Positions 53,638 to 64,000 of a stretch of 64,000 bases of DNA are shown in pieces. Where the stretch lies: the NCBI RefSeq assembly GCF_016583625.1, contig NZ_NRRN01000010.1:1-64000 (forward strand), written 5' to 3'. Below the pieces are notes generated by a model that saw nothing but the letters and a program-made list of their open reading frames with translations, made no database searches and was not told the origin of the DNA. This DNA comes from Halorhodospira abdelmalekii (GTDB taxonomy: Bacteria; Pseudomonadota; Gammaproteobacteria; Nitrococcales; Halorhodospiraceae). The position numbers were made by a program, and so were the translations under genes. The first letter of the stretch is position 1; each line of letters starts with the position of its first letter.

Positions 53638-54317
53638 TGGGTGTCCAAAACCGCATGAGTAGGCGGTGCCGAGTCGGCCCCGTATTGCCGTCGATAGGTG
53701 CGGATGGCCGCTAGGGTCTCTTTGTCCTCGGGGCGTTCGGCTAGGTAGGCGGCGATATGGTCGAGGGAGATGATGGCAATCACGGGCGCTCCGGTCGCCT
53801 CTTCGACCTCGGCGACCGCCGAGACGTCGCCGCTGCCGCGCTCCATGCGATCGAGGGCAATTGCGATCGCGGCAACATGGCCACCGGCGGCGCAGATTCG
53901 ATTGGCCGCCGCCCGGATCGAGCCGCCGGATGAGATGACATCGTCGATGATGACCGTGCGCCGGCCGGCGAGGGGGGCTCCGACGATCTCGCCGCCCTCG
54001 CCGTGATCCTTCGCCTCCTTACGGTCGAAGGCGTAGGCAAGGTCGCGGTTGCTGATCTCGGCGGTTGCCATACTCAGCGCCGTAGCCAGCGGAATCCCTT
54101 TGTAGGCGGGGCCAAAGACGAGATCGAAGTCGATGTGCGCGCGGGCAAGGGCCTCGGCGTAGCAGCGACCGAGGCGACTCAGGGCCACGCCGCTGTTAAA
54201 GAGACCACTGTTGAAGAAGTAGGGGCTGATGCGCCCCGACTTCAGTGTGAATTGACCGAAGCTTAGGACGCCGCGTTCGCGGGCGAAGTGGATAAAGTCT
54301 TCTTGATAGTCGTGCAT
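53634..54317 (-). CDS. pyrE: Orotate phosphoribosyltransferase
   Basis: A 227-residue enzyme of pyrimidine synthesis. ATG 54317 ([18 protein letters not shown]) is the usual beginning; an upstream in-frame start at 54371 would run into the ppc end. [16 protein letters not shown] is the substrate segment and [15 protein letters not shown] the PRPP loop. [16 protein letters not shown] is the catalytic loop. It lies between ppc and dut on the same strand. Confidence 0.97.
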   Translation of the reverse strand: MHDYQEDFIHFARERGVLSFGQFTLKSGRISPYFFNSGLFNSGVALSRLGRCYAEALARAHIDFDLVFGPAYKGIPLATALSMATAEISNRDLAYAFDRKEAKDHGEGGEIVGAPLAGRRTVIIDDVISSGGSIRAAANRICAAGGHVAAIAIALDRMERGSGDVSAVAEVEEATGAPVIAIISLDHIAAYLAERPEDKETLAAIRTYRRQYGADSAPPTHAVLDTQ

Positions 54318-54336
54318 AGGGCTCTGGTTCAGGGGG

Positions 54337-56988
54337 TTAACCGGTATTGCGCATGCCGGCGGCGATGCCATTAATTACGATTTGTAGGGCGCGCCGTAGT
54401 GCCTCGTCATCACTGCTGCGGGCCCGGCGCAGCAGCTCGACTTGCAGCAGGTTGAGCGGGTCGACGTAGGGGTTGCGCACCTCGACAGCGCGGCGAACCA
54501 CCGGGAAGTCGGCTAGCGGCGCCTCGTGTCCGGTGACGGTCAGCACCGCGGCCCGTGTCCGCTGGAAGCGTGCACGCAACTCGGCCCCGATCTCGCGGTA
54601 CTGCTCGGGTACCAGGGTCTGCTCATAGAGAAGCGTTACGCTGGGCTCGCCCTTCGCCAGCACCATCTCGACCATGTCGAGCAGGGCCTCAAAGAAGGGC
54701 CAATTTTGGAACATCTCCTGCAGCTCGCTGGCCAACCCCTCGGCGATTGCCTCCTCAAGGGCTTCGCCGACCCCGAGCCACGCCGGTAGCATCAGGCGGG
54801 TCTGAGTCCAGGCGAAGACCCAGGGAATGGCGCGCAGGCTATCGACGGTCATCGCATCGGGCGTGCGCTTCGCCGGCCGGCTACCGATCGTCAGCTGGGC
54901 GATCTCCTCGATCGGGGTGGCCGTGCGGAAGTACTCGATAAACTCGGGGCGCTCTTTGACCGTGTCACGGTAAGCGGCCATGGCGCAGGCATCGAGCCGG
55001 TCCATGATCTCGCGCCAGCGTGGCGGCGGCGGCTCCGGCGGCTGCAGGCTGGCCTCCAGTACGGCGGTGGTGTAGAGCTCAAGGTTGCGCAGCGCGATGC
55101 CCGGAAGACCGAATTTCGCCTGGATGACCTCGCCTTGCTCGGTGACGCGCAGGGTGCCGTCGACCGAGCCGGGGGGTTGGGCCAGGATGGCCGAGTGGGT
55201 CGGGCCGCCACCACGGCCGATGCTACCGCCGCGTCCGTGGAAGAGGGTCAGATCGACGCGCTGTTGGCGCGCCAACGCAACCAAACGCTCCTGCGCCTGA
55301 AAGAGCGTCCAGACCGAAGTCAGGTGGCCGGCGTCCTTCGTCGAGTCGGAGTAGCCGATCATGATCTCTTGGCGCCCGGCGATCCGCTCACGGTACCAGC
55401 TGCTCTCAAAGAGGACGGCCATCGTCTGATCGGCCGCTGCGAGGGTGTCCCGGGTCTCAAAGAGCGGTACGACCCTGGGGGGGTGCGTCAGCCCGCACGC
55501 CCTGAGCAGCAGCTCGACGGCGAGGATGTCCGAGGGGACGGAGGCGTGCGAGATGATATAGGCGCCGACCGACTCCGGACCGATCTCCTCTAGGGTGTAG
55601 AGGGTATTAAGAACCTCGCGGACCTCGCTCTCGGGCTCAAAACCGTGCGGGATCAGCGGACGTGGACTGGCCAGCTCAGCAAAGAGCCACTGCTGCCGGG
55701 TCGCTTCGTCCCACTCGGCATAGCCGCCGAGGCCGAGTGCACGGGTGATGGCATCGAGGGTTTCGGTGTGCCGGTCGGCGTGCTGACGGATATCGATCGG
55801 CAGCAGCGTCAAGCCGAAGCAGCTGACCCGACGGATGGTGTCGAGCAGCTCGCCCTCGGCGACGATCCCCGCCCCGACGCGCTGCAGCGAGTAGTAGCAG
55901 CAGAGCAACGGCTGTCTCAGCTCCTCGATATCGGTCAGGATCTCCCCTTCGGGGACGCGTCCGCCCTGGAGTTTGGCCTCGGCCCAGCGCTGGGTTTGGC
56001 GCAGTCGCGCGCGCAGCCGCTTGAGCACCACCCGGTAGGGCTCCCACGCCTCACCGCCGACCTCGGCGCGCAGATCGTCGTCGCAGATCTGTACCGTCAA
56101 CGCCGAGATCAGTTGCTGGATATCGCGTTCGTAGAGGTGCGCGGCCATCCACCGGGCTAGCAGCGCCACATCCCTTGTGACCCGGTGGGTGACGTTGGGG
56201 TTGCCGTCACGATCCCCGCCCATCCAGGTCGCGAAGGTGACCGGCGCACAATCGAGTGGCAGCGGGCGGTGGGTGTGTTCCCGCAGCGCTTGATCGAGAT
56301 TGCGCAGATAGCGCGGTACCGCGTTCCAGAGCGTCTGCTCGACGACCGCCAGCCCCCAGCGCGCCTCGTCCTGCGGGGTCGGGCGGCGGCGGCGAATCTC
56401 GTCGGTATGCCAGGCTGCGGTGATCTCGCGTTTGAGGGTGCGGCGGGTCTCGTTGACCTCGGTCGGAGTCTGTCCGTAGCGGTCGCGATCATCGAGCAGC
56501 GCCGCGATGCGGTTGTATTTTTGCAGCATGGTGCGCCGCTGCACCTCGGTCGGGTGAGCGGTAAGCACCAGATTGATATCGAGGTTGCAGACGGTGGCGT
56601 GCAGCTGCTCGGGTTCGAGCTGGGTCGCTAGGCGCGGGATCGCCTCAGCTAAGGAGCCAAAAAGCGCGGCGGCCTCGGGATCCCGCGCCCACTCGCGGCT
56701 GCGGCGGACGCGGTGGTGCTGCTCGGCAATGTTGGCCAGATTGAGAAACTGCGAGAAGGCGCGGGCTACCGGGGCAACCTGCTCCGGAGGCAGCTCGGCG
56801 AGCGAACGTTCGAGCTCTTCGGCAGCATCCTCGCTGCCCGCTCGTGCCGCTTTAGCCAACCCGCGCACCCGTTCGACCGTATCGAACAGCGCCTGCCCAC
56901 CCTGTTCTCGCAAGGTCGCCCCGAGCAGATCGCCTAACTCGCGGATATCGTCACGCAGGGCGCTGTCGCTGCCACTGAGCTCTTCCAT
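54337..56988 (-). CDS. ppc: Phosphoenolpyruvate carboxylase
   Basis: An 883-residue PEPC that makes oxaloacetate from PEP and bicarbonate, refilling the TCA cycle. The catalytic His is in VLTAHPTEVQRRT (about residue 138); FATWMGGDRDGNPNVT, IGYSDSTKDAGHLTSVWTL and LFHGRGGSIGRGGGPTHSAIL are diagnostic, and it ends GIAAGMRNTG, where the last residues form the active-site lid. Length equals E. coli Ppc. The next gene upstream on the same strand is the isocitrate dehydrogenase, 157 bases away. Confidence 0.98.
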   Translation of the reverse strand: MEELSGSDSALRDDIRELGDLLGATLREQGGQALFDTVERVRGLAKAARAGSEDAAEELERSLAELPPEQVAPVARAFSQFLNLANIAEQHHRVRRSREWARDPEAAALFGSLAEAIPRLATQLEPEQLHATVCNLDINLVLTAHPTEVQRRTMLQKYNRIAALLDDRDRYGQTPTEVNETRRTLKREITAAWHTDEIRRRRPTPQDEARWGLAVVEQTLWNAVPRYLRNLDQALREHTHRPLPLDCAPVTFATWMGGDRDGNPNVTHRVTRDVALLARWMAAHLYERDIQQLISALTVQICDDDLRAEVGGEAWEPYRVVLKRLRARLRQTQRWAEAKLQGGRVPEGEILTDIEELRQPLLCCYYSLQRVGAGIVAEGELLDTIRRVSCFGLTLLPIDIRQHADRHTETLDAITRALGLGGYAEWDEATRQQWLFAELASPRPLIPHGFEPESEVREVLNTLYTLEEIGPESVGAYIISHASVPSDILAVELLLRACGLTHPPRVVPLFETRDTLAAADQTMAVLFESSWYRERIAGRQEIMIGYSDSTKDAGHLTSVWTLFQAQERLVALARQQRVDLTLFHGRGGSIGRGGGPTHSAILAQPPGSVDGTLRVTEQGEVIQAKFGLPGIALRNLELYTTAVLEASLQPPEPPPPRWREIMDRLDACAMAAYRDTVKERPEFIEYFRTATPIEEIAQLTIGSRPAKRTPDAMTVDSLRAIPWVFAWTQTRLMLPAWLGVGEALEEAIAEGLASELQEMFQNWPFFEALLDMVEMVLAKGEPSVTLLYEQTLVPEQYREIGAELRARFQRTRAAVLTVTGHEAPLADFPVVRRAVEVRNPYVDPLNLLQVELLRRARSSDDEALRRALQIVINGIAAGMRNTG

Positions 56989-57145
56989 CGTTATGACTGC
57001 CCCGCTCGATCCGGGTGTCGCCCGGTTGTCCTAGTCGATCATCCTGTCGCTGCCGGTGCGTTTCTGCCACCTCAGCACCATCCGCCCTAGCTTCTTCAGT
57101 CGCTATCCCGACCTCAGCTCGCTAGTGCCGCTGCTATGCCTTTGC

Positions 57146-58918
<1,773 letters not shown>

Positions 58919-59001
58919 GGCTCCTCCCGCTGGTTTGAGTCGGTGGCGCATGGCCCGGTGAGGCTTTTGGCCAAGGGTCCCGGCGCCCGCTAAAGGCGTA
59001 C

Positions 59002-59030
59002 ATTCTCGACTAGCGCCGCGACGGGATCAA
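59002..59030 (-). promoter_or_regulatory. Candidate sigma-70 promoter of icd
   Basis: On the minus strand TTGATC (59030-59025), a 17-base spacer and GAGAAT (59007-59002); each box matches four of six consensus bases. It would give a leader of about 80 bases. Confidence 0.4.
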
Positions 59031-59049
59031 GAATGTTTCTTTGAGACTG

Positions 59050-59091
59050 CCATAAGCGTGATCGACCTAGGCGAAAAGTCTCGCCTTATGG
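59050..59091. other. Bulged inverted repeat upstream of icd
   Basis: TCGCCTTATGG (59081-59091) pairs with CCATAAG (59050-59056) plus GCGA (59071-59074), leaving a 14-base bulge on one arm. It lies 20 bases upstream of the candidate icd promoter. It could be a regulator site or an RNA structure between ampG and icd. Confidence 0.5.
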
Positions 59092-59171
59092 ACCCCCGTC
59101 CATTGGCCGGGGCGGCTGCCGACAGCGGCTGATGATTGCACGGCGCTCCGGCGGTCGACTCGGCGATTGAC

Positions 59172-60635
59172 TCAGCCATCGACTCGTCTATCGACCGGAC
59201 GATCGGGGTGGGCGTAGCGCAGCAACAGCAAGGCGAGCACGATCGCCGGCAGACCGGCCGAGGCGCTGACGATGAAAAACCAGACCCAGCCGACGTGTTC
59301 GGCGAGCATCCCGGTAAAGCCGCCGAAAAACTGCCCAGGCAGGGTCATAAGCGAGCTGAACAGGGCGTACTGCGTTGCCGTGTAGGCGGTGTTGGTTAGG
59401 CTGGAGAGGTAGGCGATAAAGACCGCGATCGCCATGCCACCGCTAAGATTATCGGCGACGATGGCGGCGATTAGGCCGTAGGTCTCGGGGCCGAGCAGGG
59501 CGAGCCAAGAGAAGGTCAGATTGGTGACCGGGGCGAGGACGGCGGTGGCAACGAGCAGTGGGGCGATGCCAAAGCGGCTCACCAGCACCCCGCCGAGTGC
59601 AGCCCCGAGCAGCGTCATGGCCAAGCCGAAGGCAGCGGCGATGTTGGCGATCTCCTCCTTGGTGAAACCGAGATCGAGATAGAAGGGGTTGGCCATCACG
59701 CCCATGACGATATCGCTGACTCGGAAGGTGGCGATGAAGAGCAGGATCAGGGCGGCGACCGGCAGGCCGAAGCGCTTAAAGAAATCGGCGAAGGGGCAGA
59801 CGACGGCACCGATCAGCCACGCCGTGAGGCGCTGGCGCACGCCGCGGCTTGTGGTGCGCGCCAAATAGTCGACGACACGCTGCTCCAGGCGGTGGGTATC
59901 GCGGCTGACCTCGACCTCGGGTTCGCGCACGATCAAGGTCGTCGCCAGGCCAACTCCCATCAATACCGCCATGACCGCATAAGCGAGCGTCCAGTCGCCC
60001 CAGGCAGCCAGATGCAGGGCGCCAGCCCCGGCCGCAAGCAATGCCACGCGATAGCCGAAGACGTAAGTGGCAGCCATCGCCGCTTGGCGGTGCCGCGCTA
60101 CGGCCTCGACGCGATAGGCGTCGATCGCCACATCTTGAGTGGCCGAGCCGAAGGCGGCCAGCACCGCCCAGACGGCGACCAGCCAGAGGTGTTCGGTCGG
60201 ATCGGTCAGCGCGATGCCGGCCAGTGACAGGGCGACGGTGCCCTGTGCCAACAGCATCCACGAACGGCGACGCCCGAGCAGGGGGCCGAGCAGCGGCAGG
60301 GTCAAGCGATCGACGAAGGGGGCCCAGACGACCTTGATGCTGTGGGCGATGCCGACCCAGCTGAGAAAGCCGATCGCCGTTAAGCCGATGCCGAGATCGC
60401 GCAGCCATGCGGTAAAGGTGCCGCCGACCAGCAGCAGCGGCAGCCCCGCCGAAAAACCGAGAAAAAGCATCCCGATGACACGCGGGTGGAGATAGACGCG
60501 CAGGCCGGCGTAGGGGTCAGGCTTTGCGTCCGTCGGCGCGCCGCCCGTCGGAGTCGATGCTACACGGCGGTCGCTCGCGCTACTCTGCGGCGATGAGTTG
60601 GGGGCGGAATCGCGATCTTTGAGCTCTTTGGGCAT
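59172..60635 (-). CDS. ampG: AmpG-like major facilitator permease
   Basis: A 487-residue membrane protein with about twelve to fourteen helices, close in length to E. coli AmpG (491), the importer of anhydromuropeptides for cell-wall recycling. ATG 60635 is preferred; the frame is open further upstream but runs into the potassium channel gene. VIGMLFLGFSAGLPLLLVGGTFTAWL, APFVDRLTLPLLGPLLGRRRSWML and STQDVAIDAYRVE-like text (GSATQDVAIDAYRVE) are AmpG hallmarks. No ampD or ampC is near, so assignment is by sequence alone. Confidence 0.88.
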   Translation of the reverse strand: MPKELKDRDSAPNSSPQSSASDRRVASTPTGGAPTDAKPDPYAGLRVYLHPRVIGMLFLGFSAGLPLLLVGGTFTAWLRDLGIGLTAIGFLSWVGIAHSIKVVWAPFVDRLTLPLLGPLLGRRRSWMLLAQGTVALSLAGIALTDPTEHLWLVAVWAVLAAFGSATQDVAIDAYRVEAVARHRQAAMAATYVFGYRVALLAAGAGALHLAAWGDWTLAYAVMAVLMGVGLATTLIVREPEVEVSRDTHRLEQRVVDYLARTTSRGVRQRLTAWLIGAVVCPFADFFKRFGLPVAALILLFIATFRVSDIVMGVMANPFYLDLGFTKEEIANIAAAFGLAMTLLGAALGGVLVSRFGIAPLLVATAVLAPVTNLTFSWLALLGPETYGLIAAIVADNLSGGMAIAVFIAYLSSLTNTAYTATQYALFSSLMTLPGQFFGGFTGMLAEHVGWVWFFIVSASAGLPAIVLALLLLRYAHPDRPVDRRVDG

Positions 60636-60742
60636 TGGATCTGGGGGTGCGGGTTGCCTGTGCGTCGGTTGAAGGTTCCGGGGTGATGGCTGTGGCTGTG
60701 ACCAGCCTGTAACTGTGACTTTGGCAGCGGCTGCGTTTGAGT

Positions 60743-62476
60743 TTAATTCGGCTTGGCCTGACGGCGCTGTTCCAGCCAGCGCCATATAGTGCCATCGGGA
60801 CGCTCCTCACCGGTGACCAGGAAGCGTAACGTATTGTGGTGGTAGAGGGTCCACTCGAGTTGATGGCGCGCCTCTGGGGTGCCGCACAGCAGCAGGCGGT
60901 CGCCTTTATCAAGGGCGACCTGTAGATCGGGCAGCGGTACGACGGCCTCGGGGCGGACGAGCATCAACACGACGGCGTTGATCGGTTGGCCGGGGTGGTG
61001 GGGGTGGTCGAGCACGTGGGCGAGTGTCACCGTGCGTCCCTCCTGATGGAGTTCTTGCAGCGCCGGGGTGCCCTCGGTGCTGGTTTCGAGCGTCCAAATC
61101 TCCGGTACTAAGCCGCCGCTGACTTCGCGGATACGGCGTGCTAGCTGTGCCTGCCAACTGCGGTCGAAGCCGCGCGCCATGCGTAGGAATTCGGGGAGCA
61201 GCGGGGCGGTAATCAAGCTGAGCATGCGCGTGGCGATGATATAGCTCGGCTCGACCGGCAACTCCATCTGGGCGGCTTTAAACAACGAGCGGTGGGCCAT
61301 TTGATTTTCACGCGCGGCCAGATAGATCTGCGGGGCGATGTCGCGCGCCGTCATCACGATCGACAAGTTATCGGCATCATCGTCGGTGCCGGCCAAGAGA
61401 GCCGCGGCGTACTCGATGCCGGCTTCGCGCAGGGTCGCTGCCTCGGTGCCTTTGCCTTCAATCGCCTCAGGCGGTGCGGCGGCGCGCTGCGGGGCCTGCT
61501 CAATGATCGTGTAAGGGACCTCAATCTTATCGAGCCGGCGGCAGACCGCCTTGCCAAAGCGCCCATAACCGCAGATCAGCCAGCGCCCGGAAGGGGGGGG
61601 CGCTGGGTCGAACAGCGGGGTGTTCGGCATGCCCGAGAGCCATTCGTAGATGCGGTGCATCTCGGGCTTGCGGATGGCTAGGGCGAGGCGATCGGCGAAC
61701 GACTCGAAGGGGTTGACGACGTAGTCGGTGCCGAAGGAGATCATGTTATCGGCGCTCGATTGGTGCTCGGCGCGACAGATCACCCGCAATTGCGGCCGCA
61801 GCAGTTTGACCGTAATGGCAATCTGCAGATTAGTGTGGTCGTCGTTGGTGACTGCTAACACCCCTTCGCAGAGTGGGTGGTCGAGGCCAGCGGCGCGCAG
61901 GTTCTCGGTGCGGTTGGCGTCGGCTTGCCAACCGGGGACGAAGCGGCGCAAATCGCGCGTCCAGAGCTCGGCAATGGGTTGCTCCTGGATGTCGAGTACG
62001 GTCGCCTCCCAGCCGCGCTCGGTCAGCGAGCGCACCAACATGCTGCCGGTGTCGCCGCAGCCGCAGACGATCCAAAACGGGTCGGCGAGGCGGCGTACAC
62101 GGCGACGAAAGCGCCCGGCCTCGACCGTGCGCCGGAAGACCGGGTCCTGGATCAGGCCGATCAAAGTGACGATGGAGTAGGCCCAGGCCAGTACCGGCAG
62201 GTAGATCGCCGGCATGTAGCCGAAACGCTGGGCGTAGTTGAACTCGTAGGGGTACTCGCCAAAGCCAATGGTTGGGGCTGTATAGGTCAAAAAGTAGAGC
62301 GCATCGATGAAGTTCATGCGCCAGCGCTCGCCATCGGCGTGCTCGCCCGGGATGGCGATAAGGATGACGATGCCCACCGCATAGCTGCCAATCAGCAGTA
62401 GGATCGGCATGCGCATGCGGCGCAGTACCATGTAGAAGGCGGCGTTGCCGACGTTGGGTTGCGACTCGCTCATCAT
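60743..62476 (-). CDS. Potassium channel with two RCK (TrkA-N) domains
   Basis: A 577-residue protein. Two helices (about 23-42 and 88-110) flank a pore with the filter TIGFGE in TAPTIGFGEYPYEF; most K+ channels have Asp in place of the Glu. Two nucleotide-binding RCK domains follow, with WIVCGCGDTGSMLV near 135 and WLICGYGRFGKAVC near 301, and a C-terminal TrkA-C-like part. The pore thus has two RCK domains in one chain, as in BK-type or GsuK channels. Ligand (NAD, ATP or ions) cannot be told. Its ATG overlaps the stop of the small upstream membrane protein. Confidence 0.88.
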   Translation of the reverse strand: MMSESQPNVGNAAFYMVLRRMRMPILLLIGSYAVGIVILIAIPGEHADGERWRMNFIDALYFLTYTAPTIGFGEYPYEFNYAQRFGYMPAIYLPVLAWAYSIVTLIGLIQDPVFRRTVEAGRFRRRVRRLADPFWIVCGCGDTGSMLVRSLTERGWEATVLDIQEQPIAELWTRDLRRFVPGWQADANRTENLRAAGLDHPLCEGVLAVTNDDHTNLQIAITVKLLRPQLRVICRAEHQSSADNMISFGTDYVVNPFESFADRLALAIRKPEMHRIYEWLSGMPNTPLFDPAPPPSGRWLICGYGRFGKAVCRRLDKIEVPYTIIEQAPQRAAAPPEAIEGKGTEAATLREAGIEYAAALLAGTDDDADNLSIVMTARDIAPQIYLAARENQMAHRSLFKAAQMELPVEPSYIIATRMLSLITAPLLPEFLRMARGFDRSWQAQLARRIREVSGGLVPEIWTLETSTEGTPALQELHQEGRTVTLAHVLDHPHHPGQPINAVVLMLVRPEAVVPLPDLQVALDKGDRLLLCGTPEARHQLEWTLYHHNTLRFLVTGEERPDGTIWRWLEQRRQAKPN

Positions 62477-62859
62477 CAGCGGTGGATCTTGACCGTCTCA
62501 ATGATCAGTAGGGTAACGGAGACGACATTAGCGACCAGGGCGCCGCCGGCGAGCGAGACGATGCTGGCCATGGTCATCTCGGTCAGCCCGGTGCCGGTGC
62601 CGTAGACGGCAACCCCCCAGACCACGGCGGCGGCGATCAGCTGTAGGTCGGCGACCAGGCTGGCGGCAAGAAGAATCGCCCCGATTTGTGTGCGTTCGCC
62701 AAATTTTAGCGCTGTTGCGATCAAATTAACGACAATTGCCGCGAAAAGTTCCCACGAAGCATGGTGTGCGGGGTTGTCGATATGGCCGTAGACGAAGCCG
62801 AAGTTGAGTGTCAGGGCGAGCAGGATAAAGAAGCCGAAGACAACCTTCTCAAGATTCAT
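62476..62859 (-). CDS. Small four-helix membrane protein, DUF6394-like
   Basis: A 127-residue protein beginning MNLEKVVFGFFILLALTLNFG after GGAGG. Four hydrophobic helices are seen, with a short HIDNPAHHASWE loop and KFGERTQIGAILLAASLVADLQLI. I recall this N-terminal pattern from conserved proteins in gammaproteobacteria (DUF6394), but no function. Its stop overlaps the channel ATG (ATGA), so the two are coupled and probably work together. A longer reading upstream is not supported. Confidence 0.75.
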   Translation of the reverse strand: MNLEKVVFGFFILLALTLNFGFVYGHIDNPAHHASWELFAAIVVNLIATALKFGERTQIGAILLAASLVADLQLIAAAVVWGVAVYGTGTGLTEMTMASIVSLAGGALVANVVSVTLLIIETVKIHR

Positions 62860-63217
62860 AGAGCCTCCGCCAAAAAACCCCTGGCCGTGGCCGGGAGAGG
62901 AATGGCGCTTGCGCAAAACGTACCATCCGGGGCCACCATGCTGAGACAGTAGCCGCGCATGCGGTGTGGGGCGCCGCGTGACTTGGCCTCGGTCTAGCGG
63001 CGCGTACAGGGGCTCCCGTGGCTGGGGGTGAAAGCGCACGAGAGCTCTGCCATAATGTGACGACTCGCGGCGATGAAGGCAACCGCCATTTGAAATGTCG
63101 GCGTTGTGCGCCTGTCGGCCCCGTCTGTTGCCTACGGCCCGGAAGGGTTGAGGGAGGGGGCGCGGCGGGGTCGCTTTTCCTGGTGCAGGCGCTGTAACGG
63201 CGGTGTGGGGGCGCGCT
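62860..63217. other. Divergent intergenic region without a gene
   Basis: 358 bases between the small membrane protein and the lipoprotein gene. Open frames on both strands are shadows with poor composition. CATAAT at 63051-63056 could be a -10 box for the plus strand, but no good -35 precedes it. No RNA gene was recognised. Confidence 0.5.
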
Positions 63218-63634
63218 ATGAGCCGAATGATTCGGGCTACAACGATTTGCAGGCTGCTCGGCCTTGCGCTGGTCGCTGGGTTGCTGGCTGCCTGCATGCC
63301 GCCTGCACCGCCGGATCAGCCGCGGCGGCTCGTTGACCCGGGTGAATTCTATTGGGCGCAGCTCGAGTGCGTTGCCGGGGCGCAGTTGGCGGTCACGGCA
63401 CCGGGTGGGGCTAATAACCTGAATGCCCTAAACGGATTTGATGAGATGGGGCAGTGGGGCGGAGCGGTGGCGATGCAGCAAGATTTTCGTACCACGACAT
63501 CGGCCTACCGCGAGCGGCAGCAGCTTGAGGCCATGCAGCAGCAGTACGTCGAGGATTGTATCCGCACCCGCGGGTACGGCTGGTACATGGACCGTATGCG
63601 CAACCTTCATGATTGGCTGCAGTATATCCAGTGA
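63218..63634 (+). CDS. Small lipoprotein of unknown function
   Basis: A 138-residue exported protein. ATG 63218 gives a signal with the lipobox LLAAC; Cys26 would be lipid-modified and followed by MPPAPPDQP. The mature part has ECVAGAQLAV, a Gln/Met-rich helix (RQQLEAMQQQYVEDCIRTRGY) and ends NLHDWLQYIQ. RTRGYGW with the preceding Cys resembles short lipoproteins of unknown role that end in a C...RGY segment. It lies 45 bases before ubiD on the same strand. I do not recognise the family. Confidence 0.7.
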   Translation: MSRMIRATTICRLLGLALVAGLLAACMPPAPPDQPRRLVDPGEFYWAQLECVAGAQLAVTAPGGANNLNALNGFDEMGQWGGAVAMQQDFRTTTSAYRERQQLEAMQQQYVEDCIRTRGYGWYMDRMRNLHDWLQYIQ

Positions 63635-63679
63635 TGAGGGGGTGGTGAGCGACGTGCCGAGCGACGCGGGGGAGAGCGT

Positions 63680-64000
63680 GTGACGGTTTATCAGCCCGCT
63701 TTCCGCTACGGCGATTTGCGCGAGTTGGTCGCCGATTTCGAGTGTCGCGGCGAGCTGCGGCGTATCGCCTACCCTGTCGATCCCCACCTGGAGATGACCG
63801 AGGTCTGTGACCGGACGCTGCGCGCTGGCGGGCCGGCGCTGCTCTTTGAGTCCCCTAAGGGGTACTCGACACCGGTATTGGCCAATCTTTTCGGCACGCA
63901 GCGGCGGGTGGCGCTCGGGATGGGGGCCGAAGACGTCAGCGCCCTGCGTCAGATCGGTGAATTGCTTGCCTTTTTGCGTCAGCCTGAGCCGCCGCGCGGC
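63680..64000 (+). CDS. ubiD: 4-hydroxy-3-polyprenylbenzoate decarboxylase UbiD (N-terminal part)
   Basis: The first 107 codons are in the window, from GTG 63680 behind [28 protein letters not shown] is the usual UbiD beginning (key DLRELV), [16 protein letters not shown] and [24 protein letters not shown] are diagnostic blocks including the first part of the prenyl-FMN enzyme core. UbiD decarboxylates the ubiquinone precursor and needs prenylated FMN from UbiX. The gene runs out of the window. Confidence 0.95.
   Translation, partial: MTVYQPAFRYGDLRELVADFECRGELRRIAYPVDPHLEMTEVCDRTLRAGGPALLFESPKGYSTPVLANLFGTQRRVALGMGAEDVSALRQIGELLAFLRQPEPPRG

Overview
The window is one 64 kb stretch of a GC-rich gammaproteobacterial chromosome, dense with housekeeping genes. 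Gene clusters such as ftsY-ftsE-ftsX-rpoH, accB-accC with aroQ, def-fmt-rsmB beside dprA-smg-topA, coaBC/radC with argB-algC-dut-pyrE, and rpmB-rpmG-mutM are arranged as in gammaproteobacteria. A cytochrome c'-like gene end, a pyrophosphate-type phosphofructokinase divergent from a class I fructose-bisphosphatase, a CIRCE element and many acidic proteins fit a Chromatiales-like (possibly Ectothiorhodospiraceae, halotolerant or phototrophic) organism. That placement is an inference, and the family level is uncertain.

Layout. 1-710: the end of a c-type cytochrome gene, then a small lower-GC island with an intact VapB-like antitoxin and a broken PIN toxin. 700-8149: a five-gene Opp/Dpp-family ABC transporter. 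Two ATPases and two permeases are on the minus strand; a large divergent substrate-binding protein appears circularly permuted. The control region between them holds an 11-bp direct-repeat array and a 19-bp inverted repeat. 8292-11489: folB-folK facing cutA-dsbD. 11533-13947: groES-groEL with a sigma-32-like promoter, a sigma-70 promoter overlapping CIRCE, and a strong terminator. 13996-22780: tsaD, cca, a TauE/SafE carrier, a YfaZ-like outer-membrane protein, accC-accB-aroQ, an LpxL-type acyltransferase, tsaC and plsY. 22999-31758: a MidA-like methyltransferase, topA, smg, dprA, def-fmt-rsmB. 31755-37347: the pfp/fbp divergent pair, then waaA with a second LpxL-type acyltransferase and a PCMT-like methyltransferase.

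37561-43926: rpmB-rpmG-mutM, coaD-rsmD, and ftsY-ftsE-ftsX-rpoH; rpoH has its own sigma-32-like promoter. 43976-48291: an RND efflux adaptor and pump with no outer-membrane channel gene in view. 48303-56988: coaBC, radC, and a minus-strand series ppc-pyrE-dut-algC-argB. 57146-58918: an NADP isocitrate dehydrogenase with a C-terminal pair of CBS domains. 59172-64000: an AmpG-like permease, a two-RCK potassium channel translationally coupled to a small membrane protein, a small lipoprotein, and the start of ubiD.

The most unusual items are the apparently circularly permuted family-5 substrate-binding protein with its elaborately controlled transporter, and the isocitrate dehydrogenase-CBS fusion. 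Smaller points are the dual HrcA/sigma-32 control of groESL, the matching sigma-32-like promoter of rpoH, and a PIN toxin killed at its two conserved tryptophan codons. No tRNA, rRNA, CRISPR array, insertion sequence or prophage was recognised.
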